This document shows positions 29,201-39,625 of a DNA stretch of 64,000 nt, piece by piece. The notes beneath the pieces are model-generated. The model worked only from the letters and a program-made list of their open reading frames with translations, had not been told where the DNA came from and searched no databases. Both the position numbers and the translations under genes were made by a program. The stretch comes from Phoebastria nigripes. Its lineage: Eukaryota > Chordata > Aves > Procellariiformes > Diomedeidae. The first letter of the stretch is position 1; each line of letters opens with the position of its first letter. The stretch is from assembly GCA_035582835.1 (NCBI GenBank), contig JAYKAV010003061.1, positions 462,252 through 526,251 on the forward strand, given 5' to 3'.

Positions 29201-32200
29201 TTCTACTATTACTTCTTGCTTTTTATTTGAATACAAATTTACATTTAATGAAAAGGGTTTTTCTCTCGTACCAGAGGTGTTTAATAGGAGGGAAAGTGAT
29301 AAGCAAAATCTTTAATTCATCTTCCGAAAGCCATTTCTTTTAATCATGTTATAGGAGTTGGTCAATTTTCCCATAGTAATTTTGTCATATAGCATTTGGA
29401 TACGGTAACCGTTTCCATTAGATTAACTTAACACATGAAATTCCCTGTTGGGAAACAGGACTTGTAGGAATGGAGGTACATCTTTGCTGGCTGCTTAAAT
29501 ATCAGCTAGCTCATGGAAGGGTCTCAGCATGACTTTCATAATTCGTCGTTTTTTGTGATAGTGCGCAAGACTTTTTTTTGTGGGAAGGAAATCAGTATGA
29601 CATGATCATGCTAGTTACTTTTTTCTATTCTGAGTGTTCTAGCAATATGGAAATAAAATCCTCTTTACAGGATGCAACTCATGAGAATATTCCAATTATG
29701 ATGGTGGGAAACAAAGCAGATCTCCGTCAAGCTGTCACAGAACAAGGGCAAAAATGTGTGCCTATAAACTATGGAGAAAAGCTGGCTATGGTAAGGTCCA
29801 ACTCTACCTATTTAGTATGAAATGGTCTTAAGAACTTTAATCTGAAAACCATGTGAGAAACTAGTAAACAAAAGTCATTTTCAGGTCATTTGTTCAAATC
29901 TAGTAATTAGGATTCATGGATACTTTTCCTGAAAACTATCCTATTTTGATGATGTTTGCTGGGCTAAATCACATCTCAGTGTCCACTGAGCTGAACTTTG
30001 TTATTAGCTGGGTTAGTCTTCTGAGTCTTTATGGTGAAAACGTGGATGGACTAGGAGACTGAGCTTTTCTGCTGCCAAAGAGAAATTGCCAGTGCAAATA
30101 TGAAGCATGCTAGTGAGCGTTATGAGGCTTTTTGCCTGGCTTGTGTCTGTCCAGCTTTTGAGAGGAATATTTCCATCTTCAAGAGACTGTGTTGTGTTCC
30201 TGCCATGTCTGCAGAAAGAAAAAAGGAACTCTCTGCTATAAATAGAAGTGTGGACAAGTTTTTTGCATGTATTTCTATGGGGGATAAGGGATGCACATAT
30301 CCCCTATTTTGCGCAAAAAAAAGTAGAATCTTTAGAGTCTTGAGTTTCTGAGTGCTTGCGCAATTGATTGATTATACTGGGGCAGATATCATGTCTGTTA
30401 TTTATGGAATGATATTTCTGGTTAACCTAGAATACCAGATGCCAGCTGACAAGCTGGATTCAGTAACCTGTCCTAGCAGCTCTCTTCCTATCTTGCAGTC
30501 TTGTGGATGTGAAGATTGTGTTTGGTCATTAAGCCTACAATGTGTTTTTTATTCAGTTTGTTAATTCAGAATATACTGAATATAAAAATGATACAATTAA
30601 AAAGCAATTACTGTTTTTTACACAGTACTAAAGTGAATATATTGGAGAATGAAGAGTACCAAGAAGAAATCCTGTTCATTTAAGTGTGTGTCATTTTTCT
30701 TTGTGTTATTGAGGAAACCATTCATAATTGAATATACATATTCACATGGGAACCATTTCAGATTAGTTGGCTTAACATTTTATTTTTACTCACAGACTTA
30801 CAATGCATTATTCTGTGAAACAAGTGCTAAAGACGGATCTAATATTGTAGAAGCAGTTCTTCATCTTGCTCGGTAAGTAGCAATGTTTCTATTTTTGAAT
30901 AAACACATCTGACTATATTTTATAAAAAGGACATTATATGTGAATATACATACAAAGACACACATGTACATTTAAAATTGTACCAACATCAAATTCAACA
31001 AACAAAATTTAAAAAAGAANACCATGTTCAATCTTTAAATCCTGTCTTGCATTTATCCATATTCTCAGTTTAGTCAAGTAAAGTTTTTGCTTGCAAATGT
31101 TGCAAANCTGTCTCAATAATTAATATTTAAATTAGAGCTTAGTTATGGAGCTCACAATTTAAAAACCTGTTTGGTGAATGAATTACATTTTTAATGGTAC
31201 ATGGATTTTCTTTCTTAATTCTTTCTTAAATTAATTTCAAATGCGTATAATTCTATGTATAATTAATTCTTAATTCTTTCACATCTGTTAATATATATTC
31301 AGTTTTATTACTGACCGTTCTAATCCCACATATTTTCTTTGATGCCCCTTCTCTAAATTATTTAAAAGATAGAAATTCAGATTATATCCATTTAGCAACC
31401 TGATATTTCTGTGATAATGTGTGAGCCAAACATTACACTTCTACTACCTTTCCAAACCATTCTTGGTTACAGTATAATTTTGAAGGGCTGGCGGTATGTA
31501 ATGAATCCTCAGCCTCTGATTTTTTCAGTTTAATAAGTGGAGCTCAAGGCCATATTCATGTGATTTTTGCAGCAGCCTAATGCAATAATCAAACTTTTTG
31601 ACATTTGGTCAGTATTTGATTATTCATTGTTAAAATACTACTGATTAACATGGCTTGAACACAAAATACTGGCTTTCTAGAGAGGATCATTGCTTCTTCA
31701 CATGGGACTTTCAAAAGCACCTGTATTTCCAGGAAAATGCATCCGTCAGAGATGCAGCAAGAATGTAGGCATTTATTTGTCTCTCAGTGTCAATGTGAAG
31801 TTAATTGCTGATTTGTTAAATGACATTTGTTAAATTTCCAAGAACCTGGCCGTGAATGCAGCAGTGGATTATGAAATCAGAGAACATACATAGCACAGTT
31901 ATATAACATTAATCACAGTTGGAAAATGATCTCTAATGTTTAAATATGATAACTTTGTTTAACTCTTTCAAGGATAAAAAAAATGTTTTGGCAGCTGGAG
32001 CCTCTCTTTTCAGAATCTCAAAAAAAAAAAAAAAAAAAAAAAGGTATTTTTCTTCACAAGGTTCATTGATCCTCACATGGTCTAGACATTACCCAGAAAC
32101 TTAGTCTGGAATGGTTGGCTGCAGTTTCTTTACTCAAGTCTTAGTAATCTGTATTCTTTGAAAGAAGCATTTCATTTTGAAATAAAAAATTCTGAATGAA

Positions 32201-32957
32201 CATTTCATTACTGTTATGTGGAATAATACAGTGTTCTGAGAGGAACTTCATGAATTTATTCTACTAATATGAGGAGGACTTAAATTATTTTATATTTTTT
32301 TATATATATATATATATAAGCGAGAAATTTTAGAGCTGGTTTTTGACATTCTAGGGGGCCCATAGTAAGAATACAGATCAATGATCACTTATACATGCAC
32401 AACTTCTAAGTCTGCATTTAAAACAAAACATCCAACAATGTGTGTTTTTCCTCTGAGGGTAAATTTATACTTGAAATTGCAGTTATTTAGTTTTATACTT
32501 TCAGNTATGAACATACTCTGTTTCTATGGTAATATACTGAAGCCAACAAATTAAAGAAAAATGATCAAAAGACTAGGAAAGGGAAAACAGAATATTGTGG
32601 AGTTATTACATATCAGAAATTACTATATTTCTATCACTAACTATGATTTGTATAGAAATATTGATATGATTCCCAAATTGGATGCTTATGAAACATGTGG
32701 ATTCTGTGCACTAAAAACCATAGTTTTAACCATGCAATAGATGATGGTGAGCTCTGTAAGATATACTGAGAGAAGCGGAACAGTGAATGTGAATAGAAAC
32801 ATATTAATTGAGTGCATTTTTTTGTTTGTTTGGTTGGTTTTTTTACAGCGAAGTGCGAAAACGAAGCGATAATCAAGATGATACGAGGTCAGTAACCAAC
32901 CTGGCTGGGACACCTGTCAAAAGACCAGCACTCACGAAAAACTGTTGCAATGTTTAA
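1654..32957 (+). CDS. RASEF: RAS and EF-hand domain-containing protein (Rab45), 17 coding exons, 717 aa
   Basis: Coding exons: 1654-2009, 13722-13868, 14665-14755, 17545-17640, 17947-18024, 18482-18597, 19402-19470, 20365-20449, 21858-21949, 24800-25034, 26081-26218, 26311-26458, 27409-27490, 28714-28828, 29671-29790, 30796-30872, 32849-32957. They total 2154 nt and join in frame; all introns are GT-AG. The product is an atypical large Rab GTPase thought to link Ca2+ sensing and self-association to membrane traffic. EF-hand loops lie at residues 21-32 and 55-66. A coiled coil runs over about 150-345, and an acidic Ser-rich linker over about 350-510. GTPase motifs are the P-loop GDAAVGKS (524-531), switch I Thr549, WDTAGQE (571-577), NKAD (630-633) and ETSAK (664-668). 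The C-terminus CCNV (714-717) fits geranylgeranylation. Human RASEF is 740 aa; the shortfall appears to sit mainly in the exon 1 linker. ATG 1654 was chosen because it precedes the first EF-hand as in orthologues; it has G at +4 but C at -3. No lesion was seen. Confidence 0.97.
2010..13721 (+). other. RASEF: RASEF intron 1 (11.7 kb)
   Basis: The first about 250 bp is still CpG island and carries a GCG trinucleotide run (2061-2079). The remainder is AT-rich with short open frames only. I recognised no repeat family, RNA gene or second promoter. Confidence 0.85.
13722..13868 (+). CDS. RASEF: RASEF coding exon 2
   Basis: Follows a pyrimidine-rich acceptor (ctctctttttcag) and ends at AG|gtaaag. 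Encodes residues 119-167 plus part of Arg168, including the conserved segment [19 protein letters not shown] that leads into the coiled coil. Confidence 0.96.
14665..14755 (+). CDS. RASEF: RASEF coding exon 3 (coiled coil)
   Basis: Acceptor ttttag, donor gtgagt. Encodes [20 protein letters not shown] and onward, a charged heptad-rich coiled-coil segment closely matching vertebrate RASEF. Confidence 0.96.
16612..16650 (+). repeat. Two-copy 19/20-bp tandem duplication in intron 3
   Basis: GATTATCATTTTAACACACG (16612-16631) is followed directly by the same unit minus one T (16632-16650). The copies are otherwise identical, so it looks like a recent local duplication or a replication slip. Confidence 0.85.
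17545..17640 (+). CDS. RASEF: RASEF coding exon 4 (coiled coil)
   Basis: Exactly 32 codons between acceptor attgcag and donor gtaagt. Encodes [20 protein letters not shown] and onward, coiled coil. Confidence 0.96.
17947..18024 (+). CDS. RASEF: RASEF coding exon 5 (coiled coil)
   Basis: Exactly 26 codons between acceptor ttctag and donor gtaaga. Encodes [20 protein letters not shown] and onward, coiled coil. Confidence 0.95.
18482..18597 (+). CDS. RASEF: RASEF coding exon 6 (coiled coil)
   Basis: Acceptor ctttttttaag, with A at -3, which is weaker than CAG; donor gtaagg. Encodes [20 protein letters not shown] and onward, coiled coil highly conserved in RASEF. Confidence 0.95.
19402..19470 (+). 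CDS. RASEF: RASEF coding exon 7 (coiled coil)
   Basis: Preceded by a long T tract (about 19385-19397) and gcag; donor gtaagt. Completes the Arg codon from exon 6, then [20 protein letters not shown] and onward, coiled coil. Confidence 0.95.
20365..20449 (+). CDS. RASEF: RASEF coding exon 8 (end of coiled coil)
   Basis: Acceptor gttag, donor gtatgt. Encodes [20 protein letters not shown] and onward, matching the end of the RASEF coiled-coil region. Confidence 0.95.
21858..21949 (+). CDS. RASEF: RASEF coding exon 9 (linker)
   Basis: Acceptor gtcgcag, donor gtaagc. Encodes a Ser/Pro-rich linker containing [13 protein letters not shown]; more divergent from human than the flanking exons. Confidence 0.92.
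24800..25034 (+). CDS. RASEF: RASEF coding exon 10 (acidic linker)
   Basis: The largest internal exon (235 nt), preceded by a strong pyrimidine tract (about 24757-24790) and attag; donor gtaagt. Encodes [20 protein letters not shown] and [11 protein letters not shown], strongly conserved segments of the RASEF linker. Confidence 0.96.
26081..26218 (+). CDS. RASEF: RASEF coding exon 11 (linker)
   Basis: Exactly 46 codons between acceptor actttcag and donor gtaacc. Encodes [13 protein letters not shown]... VLDWKP... ISALTPQ, a Ser-rich linker before the GTPase domain. Confidence 0.94.
26311..26458 (+). CDS. RASEF: RASEF coding exon 12 (P-loop, switch I)
   Basis: Only 92 bp after exon 11; acceptor ttttcag, donor gtatag. 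Starts the GTPase domain: [20 protein letters not shown] carries the phosphate-binding loop (524-531), and NTSATLG carries the switch I Thr549. Confidence 0.97.
27409..27490 (+). CDS. RASEF: RASEF coding exon 13 (switch II)
   Basis: Acceptor cttttcag, donor gttagt. Encodes [20 protein letters not shown] followed by WDTAGQE, the Mg2+/gamma-phosphate motif with the catalytic Gln576 intact. Confidence 0.97.
28714..28828 (+). CDS. RASEF: RASEF coding exon 14 (GTPase core)
   Basis: Acceptor tctgaaag, donor gtaaga. Encodes [20 protein letters not shown] and the Rab-type strand/helix [19 protein letters not shown]. Confidence 0.97.
29671..29790 (+). CDS. RASEF: RASEF coding exon 15 (guanine specificity motif)
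   Basis: Exactly 40 codons; acceptor tttacag, donor gtaagg. Encodes [20 protein letters not shown] with the NKAD guanine-recognition motif (630-633). Confidence 0.97.
30796..30872 (+). CDS. RASEF: RASEF coding exon 16 (ETSAK motif)
   Basis: Acceptor ctcacag, donor gtaagt. Encodes [20 protein letters not shown] and onward; ETSAK is the fifth guanine-binding motif. Confidence 0.97.
30873..32848 (+). other. RASEF: RASEF intron 16
   Basis: 1976 bp, very AT-rich. Contains an A23 homopolymer (32020-32042) and a short TA run (about 32301-32319). No element body could be recognised upstream of the A tract. Confidence 0.8.
32020..32042 (+). repeat. A23 homopolymer
   Basis: Uninterrupted run of 23 A in intron 16. 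It could be a decayed retroposition tail, but the preceding sequence does not match a family I recognise. Confidence 0.8.
32849..32957 (+). CDS. RASEF: RASEF terminal coding exon 17 (prenylation tail)
   Basis: Acceptor ttttacag after a T/G-rich tract. Encodes the hypervariable C-terminal tail ending KNCCNV and the stop TAA at 32955-32957. The paired cysteines two residues from the end fit a Rab geranylgeranyl transferase substrate; the human tail ends NCCNG. Confidence 0.95.
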
Positions 32958-35399
32958 GTGGCAAATACTTTTCCTGACCTAAATAACTTGTATATTTAAA
33001 AAAAAAAAAAAAATGAAGGATTTCGATAATGTATTCTTTTTATTGGGGATTTATACATTTGTGTATTTAGAAATTGCACATCATGTTAAAAATCCAGACT
33101 CTACTTTCTACTCATTCATATTTGTGCACTTGCTTTGCCCCATAGGCTCTGGTTACACTTTTTTTAAGTAATATAAGTCAATGAATTGAGCTCAAAATCA
33201 ATGCTACAGTAGTCACTGCATACAATATGGTAATATATTTTATCTTCTTTAGCTGCTTGTTTCTTTATGGGCTCAATATTTCTTACATACAGAACATGAT
33301 AATATCATATATCACTCATAGCAAAAGAAAAAATTACAGCTTCAATTAATTTAATCTCTTTTTTGCTCATGTCTGCTTATCTAGTTTTTTTAAGGCCTTA
33401 AGTTATATGTTGACGAAACATTTCCCAAGAAAACCCCAAACCATTAAAAGGTTCCCTAGATCCAGGTAAACCCTAAGTTCAGGGCATGAAGCAGAATGGT
33501 CTCTGCCGGGAGAAGACAGTGGCAGGTGCATGGGGTTCTGGTGCAATTTCGCAAAAGTTGGTGAGTTAGAATTTATTTAATTTTGGGAGTTGGGGTTTGA
33601 TTCAGAACTGAGAAGTAGACTTTACATCTGATCCTACACAGCTCAGACATGAAAGGAGCATTTGCATGGACCATTACTGTTCAAAATTCCAGAGAGACAA
33701 TAATACCTGTGATATGTAGGATTACTGAGATGAATTAACGATCCAATACCTGCCTGTTTGTTTAGACTAGATCATTATTAGTATTACAGAGAGATATGGG
33801 TTGTAATTTTTCCCTTGTTTTTCAAATGTCTTCCATTTAGACACTAATTGAGGGACTGTAATAGTACAGAGGAGTCTGTTTTAATGGATATTCTTTATGC
33901 ATTTTTGAAGTTTTAAACCTGCAGGTGGAAAAATTGCTGCACATGCACAAGCATCTGTATAAACTGTTCATTAAAAGAAGTCCCTGAAATGAACAGCAAC
34001 CACTTACCTTAATGAGAATTCCTTTGCCTGATTTTAGGAAAATTCTGAGAAACTCACCAGTGGGTGGTAGCTTTAGGTGTCAGCATCTCTAAAAACTGTG
34101 TTATTATTGCTTATAATAGTTCCCAACAGTCCTATAGTGTAGTAAAAATTGTAGCTATTTCTACAGTTAACAATCATGATCCAATTCTTCTCAGCTTTCA
34201 CTAATTTTGATGGGAATGGGATAAGGTGCCTTCAGAGCCAGCAAACCATTTCAGGGTTTTTTGTGTATATTAATAAAACATCTCCAGACTGAAACCTAGC
34301 TCAGTAAATCAACCTTGGATAAAGTTTTATGGACTGATTGGAAACCCATATGACTACCAGCTGTTACTGCATTTTATCAGCACTATATTTGAACACTGTA
34401 TAGCCTATGCTGTATTACCAGTTTTATAAAATGTAGAGTTCTCAGAAACAGGATGGTTCATCATTTAAAAAAAAAAAACAGTTTTAAAGTAGGAAGAGCA
34501 GTGTTTTTAGGGATCCTTTCAAACCTTTAGATCAGAGCAGCTAATCCTCAGGTACCTATCTGAAAGCTTGTTCTTAATAAGACACAGAAATCTAATGCCA
34601 GAAGGAATAAGACATTTTATTTCACTGTATTGTACTTCAGCCCAAGAAGAGAAAACATGTTTGGTGTCCTTTTTGAAGTAGTAAGGGAATCTTCACACAC
34701 TACCTTATTCCACGCAGGAGACTTCAGGGTTGTAGCATCTTCCCACCCAGCAGTACAAGAGGCCTCACTGTAGTCCTGAGACTTAACTGGAGCAGGTGGC
34801 AGAGAATGAAAGAAATGCAGGTGTACCAAGAATATGCCTGGTCACATATGTATTGCTTACTATTAACCCTGTATTATTTAAACAAGAAAATTACAGCTGT
34901 AATTGGCTTCTCTGAGGAGAAAACCGCACTTAACTGAGCATGTTGATGAGGGCCTCTTCTGTGTTCTTTGTGTGTAAAAGCTTCTCTCTCTCCAAAGGAG
35001 TGAAATGGAAGTAGAATTAATGCGGGTTGTACTTGCAGATAGTTCTTCCTGCGGCAGCAGGGACTAGAAAGGGAGATGATCCAGCGCTTGGTTTCTGAAG
35101 TGTAAGCTTACAACATGTAGGCGTTTGCATTTTCTCAGGATGAGAAGGTTGTGATTATAAGCTGTTATTTGCATTCCAAAATACTGCTCCTTCAGTGTTG
35201 CTAACTTCTGTTAACTTTTAGGGCTTAGACTGAGGCTCAATGTTCTATGTGTGTCTCCTGAACCACAGTGTTTGACCAGCTCTGTGGTCTTGGCCTTTAG
35301 TAAATGAGGTGAAATATGTTTGCTTAAACCTTGTTGACACACCTGCATGAGCAAAACATTTTGGTTGGATACAGAGAATTACATAAAGTTGTTTGCAAG

Positions 35400-35750
35400 A
35401 AGGATTTCTGGAAGTGGTTTTGTCCAACCTCCCAAGCACTGAAGCAGAGGTGGACTGTTGCCAGCCCTAGATCAGGTTAACTGTGGGTTTGGCAAGCCAA
35501 GCTGTGAAAATCCCCAAAGACAGACATACCACCACCATTCTGGGCAACCTGTTCCTGTGCTTGCACTCCCCTTCTGGATAAAAATTCCTCTCCATGTCCA
35601 ACCTCAGTTTCCCAAGTGGCTACAAATTCGTAGCTGTTTCCCCTTATTATATCACCTCCTGCTACCAAGAAGAGTCTGGCTGCGATCTTGGTAACTCCCC
35701 TTTCAGTATCTGTAGGCTATTAGATCCCCCTTGGCCTTCTCTTCACCGGT
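35400..35750 (-). mobile_element. Old CR1 LINE 3' fragment, antisense within the RASEF 3' UTR
   Basis: Read on the plus strand, it shows the reversed 3' end typical of older bird CR1 copies: tccaacctccc near 35424, a segment like ctgggcaacctgttcc near 35540, aagaagagtctggctgcgat near 35669, then gatcccccttggccttctctt. It is clearly more diverged than the other CR1 copies here, so boundaries are approximate. No coding capacity remains. Confidence 0.75.
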
Positions 35751-36556
35751 ATAACAACATCGTGAGGTACCTCTTGCAAATGCGGGTTCCACATCCCAGA
35801 GTTAGCAGTGTGCGTGCATGTGCAGTAATTGCTTTCATATCTAAGATTGTTATCATACAGAGAGTGCCATGTGAATGTCCATGCCTGTAGAGAGCCTGGT
35901 TGAAGAATGTGAGTTCAGGGACCTGCCTTCACACCTATTTTTTTCTCTCTGCAGGATTGGGCCATTGGTATTTTGGGTACTTTTTTTCCCATTTATTTTA
36001 ATGACCAAAAATCTCTCTTGTGTTATTTGACCAAATTATATAAACTGAATCCCTTTTTTTAAGCTCTGTAATTTTTATGTGTCATGTAAAGCAACTTTAA
36101 TTTGAAACAGTGTTGTTTTTTAAATAAGATTCAGGGTTGGAAACTGTTAACAAAGCTTTACCTTGGAGTAGTTTTATGGTCAATGTCTAAATTACTAAAA
36201 AAGCACTACAAAATGGGGATGTAGCTATAGCTCAGTTGGAACTGGTTTTAGAAACCCTATGGTGATCAGCTCCATCAAGTCTGAATATTCACATAATACC
36301 ATGTAGAATTCATGTTAAAGCAAAAGAACTTGGAAAAAAATTATTTAAATTTAGATGTTAAAGCATGTATTTATACATGGAAATAATGAATATATGAAGT
36401 TTTCTGTTGTTTTGCTTTGAAGGTTACCTTGCCTTCTACCTAAAATGTAAAATGGCAAACATCAGCTGTATGCTCTGTCATGGTTGCACTATTGTACTTT
36501 GAATGTTTTTATGGTTTTGTTGAGTACATAAGAACTATTCATTTAATCGCACAAAG

Positions 36557-36594
36557 TTGTTTTTTTGGTTTTTTTTGTTGTTGTTTTTTTTTTT
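36557..36594 (+). repeat. T/G-rich low-complexity tract in 3' UTR
   Basis: Run of T with interspersed G and GTT units. Simple sequence; a U-rich tract in the transcript if the 3' UTR extends this far. Confidence 0.7.
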
Positions 36595-36672
36595 AGTTAG
36601 TGGATGTGTTCCCTTAATACATGTATTTATTTGAAAAGGAAAGGCCTTTAGTGTTTTTCCTCATGATCTGTA

Positions 36673-36678
36673 AATAAA
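36673..36678 (+). promoter_or_regulatory. RASEF: Candidate poly(A) signal AATAAA (proximal)
   Basis: AATAAA followed within 15 bases by a T-rich stretch. Candidate alternative 3' end of RASEF. Confidence 0.45.
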
Positions 36679-36981
36679 TTGTTTTTATTCAGTTGACATG
36701 GAAGTATTATTTTATCCTGTATAGTTTTTGACCCGTTTTAATTGTGGCATAGCACACATTTCTGAGGCAATAATTTCTGTGAGACGATCTGAAAATGTTT
36801 TGATCACATAAGTTCTTGTAACCACTTTATGCCTGTTTAGCATACATTAGTGGCTTAAGAAGACAAACTGCAGCTTCTTTTAACTGTTCTTAGAAGTACA
36901 GTTATGGCCTAACATGGTTTAAGTATTTTTCTGTGTACTTATTTTTGTATTGACTACAAAATCCTCTATTATTTTAGGAAA

Positions 36982-36987
36982 AATAAA
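36982..36987 (+). promoter_or_regulatory. RASEF: Candidate poly(A) signal AATAAA
   Basis: AATAAA followed by TTACAGTTTTAAGTCTGTATA. Candidate alternative 3' end. Confidence 0.35.
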
Positions 36988-37894
36988 TTACAGTTTTAAG
37001 TCTGTATAGCCTGTTAAAATGTATTCCAAGGAAAATATCTACGGGCCACTCCTGCAAGGAGCATCATGTAGATGTGCACCCATGCAGATCCACAGTTAAG
37101 CTAATAGGTTCTGTGCTAGTGCAGACAATCCATTCATGTATAAATCCTTTTAAAGAGATTTTCTTTTTCCCCAATCCACTGCTGTACAACAATGGTAGGT
37201 AACTTTTTAGGGAAGATGATTTCAGTGAAAGATCCCTAATTCATATACCTAAGGGAGATATTTATTCATAGAGTCAAGGCACTTTATTATATTACAAAGA
37301 AACCTACTTCCAAGATGTTTCTGACTGTATTGGGTAATTAAAAAAATGGAACAATATCTCATGTGCAGTTCAAATGCCCTTTACCATTAGCCCTGCCAGA
37401 TTTGATATAGCATGTAATGCTATCCCTCTGACCCTGTCCAGGCTACTTATGGGTTGGAGAAGCTTTTTACAGCACCAGGTATTGTAGTATTTCTCTCCCA
37501 CTGTATTACTATCAGGCCTAATCCTTTCTTATTGGTATCCTTAAGACTGGTAACATCAATATTCATCATTATTCTTTTTTTTTTTTTCACCTGTCTTGTT
37601 TTGTGAGAAAACTCTTCTTATGGTAAAAGAAAATTTGACTCAGATATGTGGAATGTAGGTTCAAAGTGTTACTCTGTAGAAAAAAGACTTCTTTTTACAA
37701 ACTATTTCTGCTCTTTGAGTTATGGCTATAGGTAGCTGGGTTTATAGAAAATTAGTCATTAGGTGGCTGAGTAACAAATAAACCTAAGCTGTGAAGGTTT
37801 CCCACTTAATATGAAGTGAAGTATTTAAAATAGAAGTGTATTTTCATACTTGTGTGAGGAAGAAATTCAGTGCCAATTGCATGTGCCAATTTTT

Positions 37895-37900
37895 AATAAA
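37895..37900 (+). promoter_or_regulatory. RASEF: Candidate poly(A) signal AATAAA
   Basis: TTTTTAATAAAAGTCTGTACA context, with AT-rich sequence on both sides. Candidate alternative 3' end. Confidence 0.35.
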
Positions 37901-38096
37901 AGTCTGTACATTATATAAATAAGGCTCTAAATTCTGAAAACTTTTGAAACTTTAATTTATACTGTTTACAAGTAAAATTGTGGTGTTCATGCAGTTTGTT
38001 CCTCCTCACAACTACAGATCACTGCATTCACTGTGATTTTGTACATATATACACTTAAAAAGAATGGCACACTTTCTGTATTACAAATTGCTGTAT

Positions 38097-38102
38097 AATA
38101 AA
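38097..38102 (+). promoter_or_regulatory. RASEF: Candidate distal poly(A) signal AATAAA
   Basis: Two TGTA elements lie just upstream (near 38077 and 38092), and a T/GT-rich element (GTGTATTTTCTTTTTGT, about 38131-38147) lies just downstream. This is the best-formed cleavage/polyadenylation context in the region and the last before the intergenic CR1. Confidence 0.55.
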
Positions 38103-38583
38103 ATATGCTTCAATAGCCACTCTTCTTCAGTGTATTTTCTTTTTGTCAGTGCTCACGAGCAGCAGCCCGACATAGCGTCTGTGACCTGTCAGCTTAATGT
38201 CGTTAGGGTTCACCAATTTCTGTGGCCAACAGCATACAAGAGTGATGCAACCACTGGTATCTCTGGCTGCCTGCAACTTCTTAGCCTCAATGAACGATGA
38301 TCAACTTACATCTGAGCTGAGAGATGTCCCTCACTGTGAGTCCCGAATAAGTTTTGGAATTATGCGGCTCTATCTGTTTACAGAGATGCTTTAGCCACTC
38401 TGTCTCTAACCACTAATATGTGATATTTGTAAGGTAAGAAAGAAAAGAAAAAAAATAACCAAAAGTAATAAGCCTGTTGCAAATATGCTCTATATGGGGC
38501 TCTATACCTCAAATAGAAAATACTTAGGGGTCCATATGTCAAAGAAAAAGCTGCTTCAGGTAAAATTGGCAACTTTAAATGTT

Positions 38584-39625
38584 ATCATAGAATCATCAAA
38601 TCATTTAGGTTGGAAAAGACCCTTAAGATCGAGTCCAACCGTCAACCTCGCACTGCCAAATCCACCACTAAACCATGTCTCTAAGCACCACATCTGCACA
38701 TCTTTTAAATACTTCCAGGGATGCTGACTCCACCACTTCCCTGGGCAGCCTGTTCCAATGCTTGACAACCCTTTTGGTGAAGAAATTTTTCCTAATATCC
38801 AATCTAAACCTCCCCTGGCACAACTTGAGGCCATTTCCTCTTGTCCTATCACTTGGGAAAAGAGACCGACACCCACCTTGCTGCAACCTCCTTTCAGGTA
38901 GCTGTAGAGAACAATAAGGTCTCCCCTCAGCCTCCTTTTCTCCAGGCTAAACAACCCCAGTTCCCTCAGCCACTCCTCACAGGACTTGTTCTCTAGAGCC
39001 TTCACCAGCTTTATTGCCCTTTGGACACACTGCAGCACCTCAATGTCTTTCTTGTAGTGAGGGGCCCAAAACTGAACACAGTATTCGAGGTGGGGCCTCA
39101 CCAGTGCTGAGTACAGGGGGACAATCACTTCCCTGGCCACACTATTTCTGAGACAGGCCAGGATGCCGTTGGCCTTCTTGGCCACCTGGGCACACTGCCA
39201 GCTCATGTTCAGGCGGCTGCCTACCAACACCCCCAGGTCCTTTTCTGCCGGGCAGCTTTCCAGCCACCCGTCCCCCAGCCTGTAGCGTTGCATGGGGTTG
39301 TTGTGGCCAAAGTGCAGGACTCGGCACTTGGCCTTGTTGAACCTCATACAATTGTCCTCGGCCCATTGATCCAGCCTGTCCAGGTCCCTCTGCAGAGCCT
39401 TCCTACCCTCGAGCAGATCAACACACCTGCCCAACTTGGTGTCGTCTGCAAACTTACTGAGGGTGCACTCAATCCCCTTGTCCAGATCATTGATAAAGAT
39501 ATTAAACAGAACTGGCTCCAATACTGAACCCTGGGGAACTCCACTTGTGACTGGCTGCCAACTGGATTTAACTCCATTCGCAACAGCTCTTTGAGCCTGG
39601 CCATCTGTGTTGATCCAATAGGAAC
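38584..39625 (-). mobile_element. CR1 LINE, 5'-truncated, reverse transcriptase C-terminal half
   Basis: On the minus strand an open frame from 39635 encodes the later part of CR1 ORF2: motif [16 protein letters not shown], the catalytic FADD box (39441-39452), then [20 protein letters not shown] and [20 protein letters not shown]. The element is cut off upstream of motif B, as expected from incomplete reverse transcription. The 3' end carries the CATAGAATCAT-type tail at 38584. A small deletion near 38850 relative to the plus-strand CR1 at 42053-45541 shifts the frame, so the last about 80 codons of the apparent open frame are out of register and the true tail is in another frame (38668-38886). 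Non-functional copy. Confidence 0.95.

Larger units (their letters stand above)
26459..30795 (+). other. RASEF: RASEF introns 12-15 (within the GTPase domain)
   Basis: Introns of 950, 1223, 842 and 1005 bp. They contain a three-N assembly gap at 28890-28892 and an unexplained 83-codon open frame at 28381-28632. No repeat family was recognised. Confidence 0.8.
32958..38115 (+). other. RASEF: Putative RASEF 3' UTR
   Basis: AT-rich, non-coding sequence directly after the stop codon, with several AATAAA hexamers. I place the probable end just after the distal signal at 38097, where TGTA motifs upstream and a T/GT-rich stretch downstream make the best-formed site. Shorter forms ending near 36700, 37000 or 37915 are equally possible from sequence alone. 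An old antisense CR1 fragment lies inside. Confidence 0.6.
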
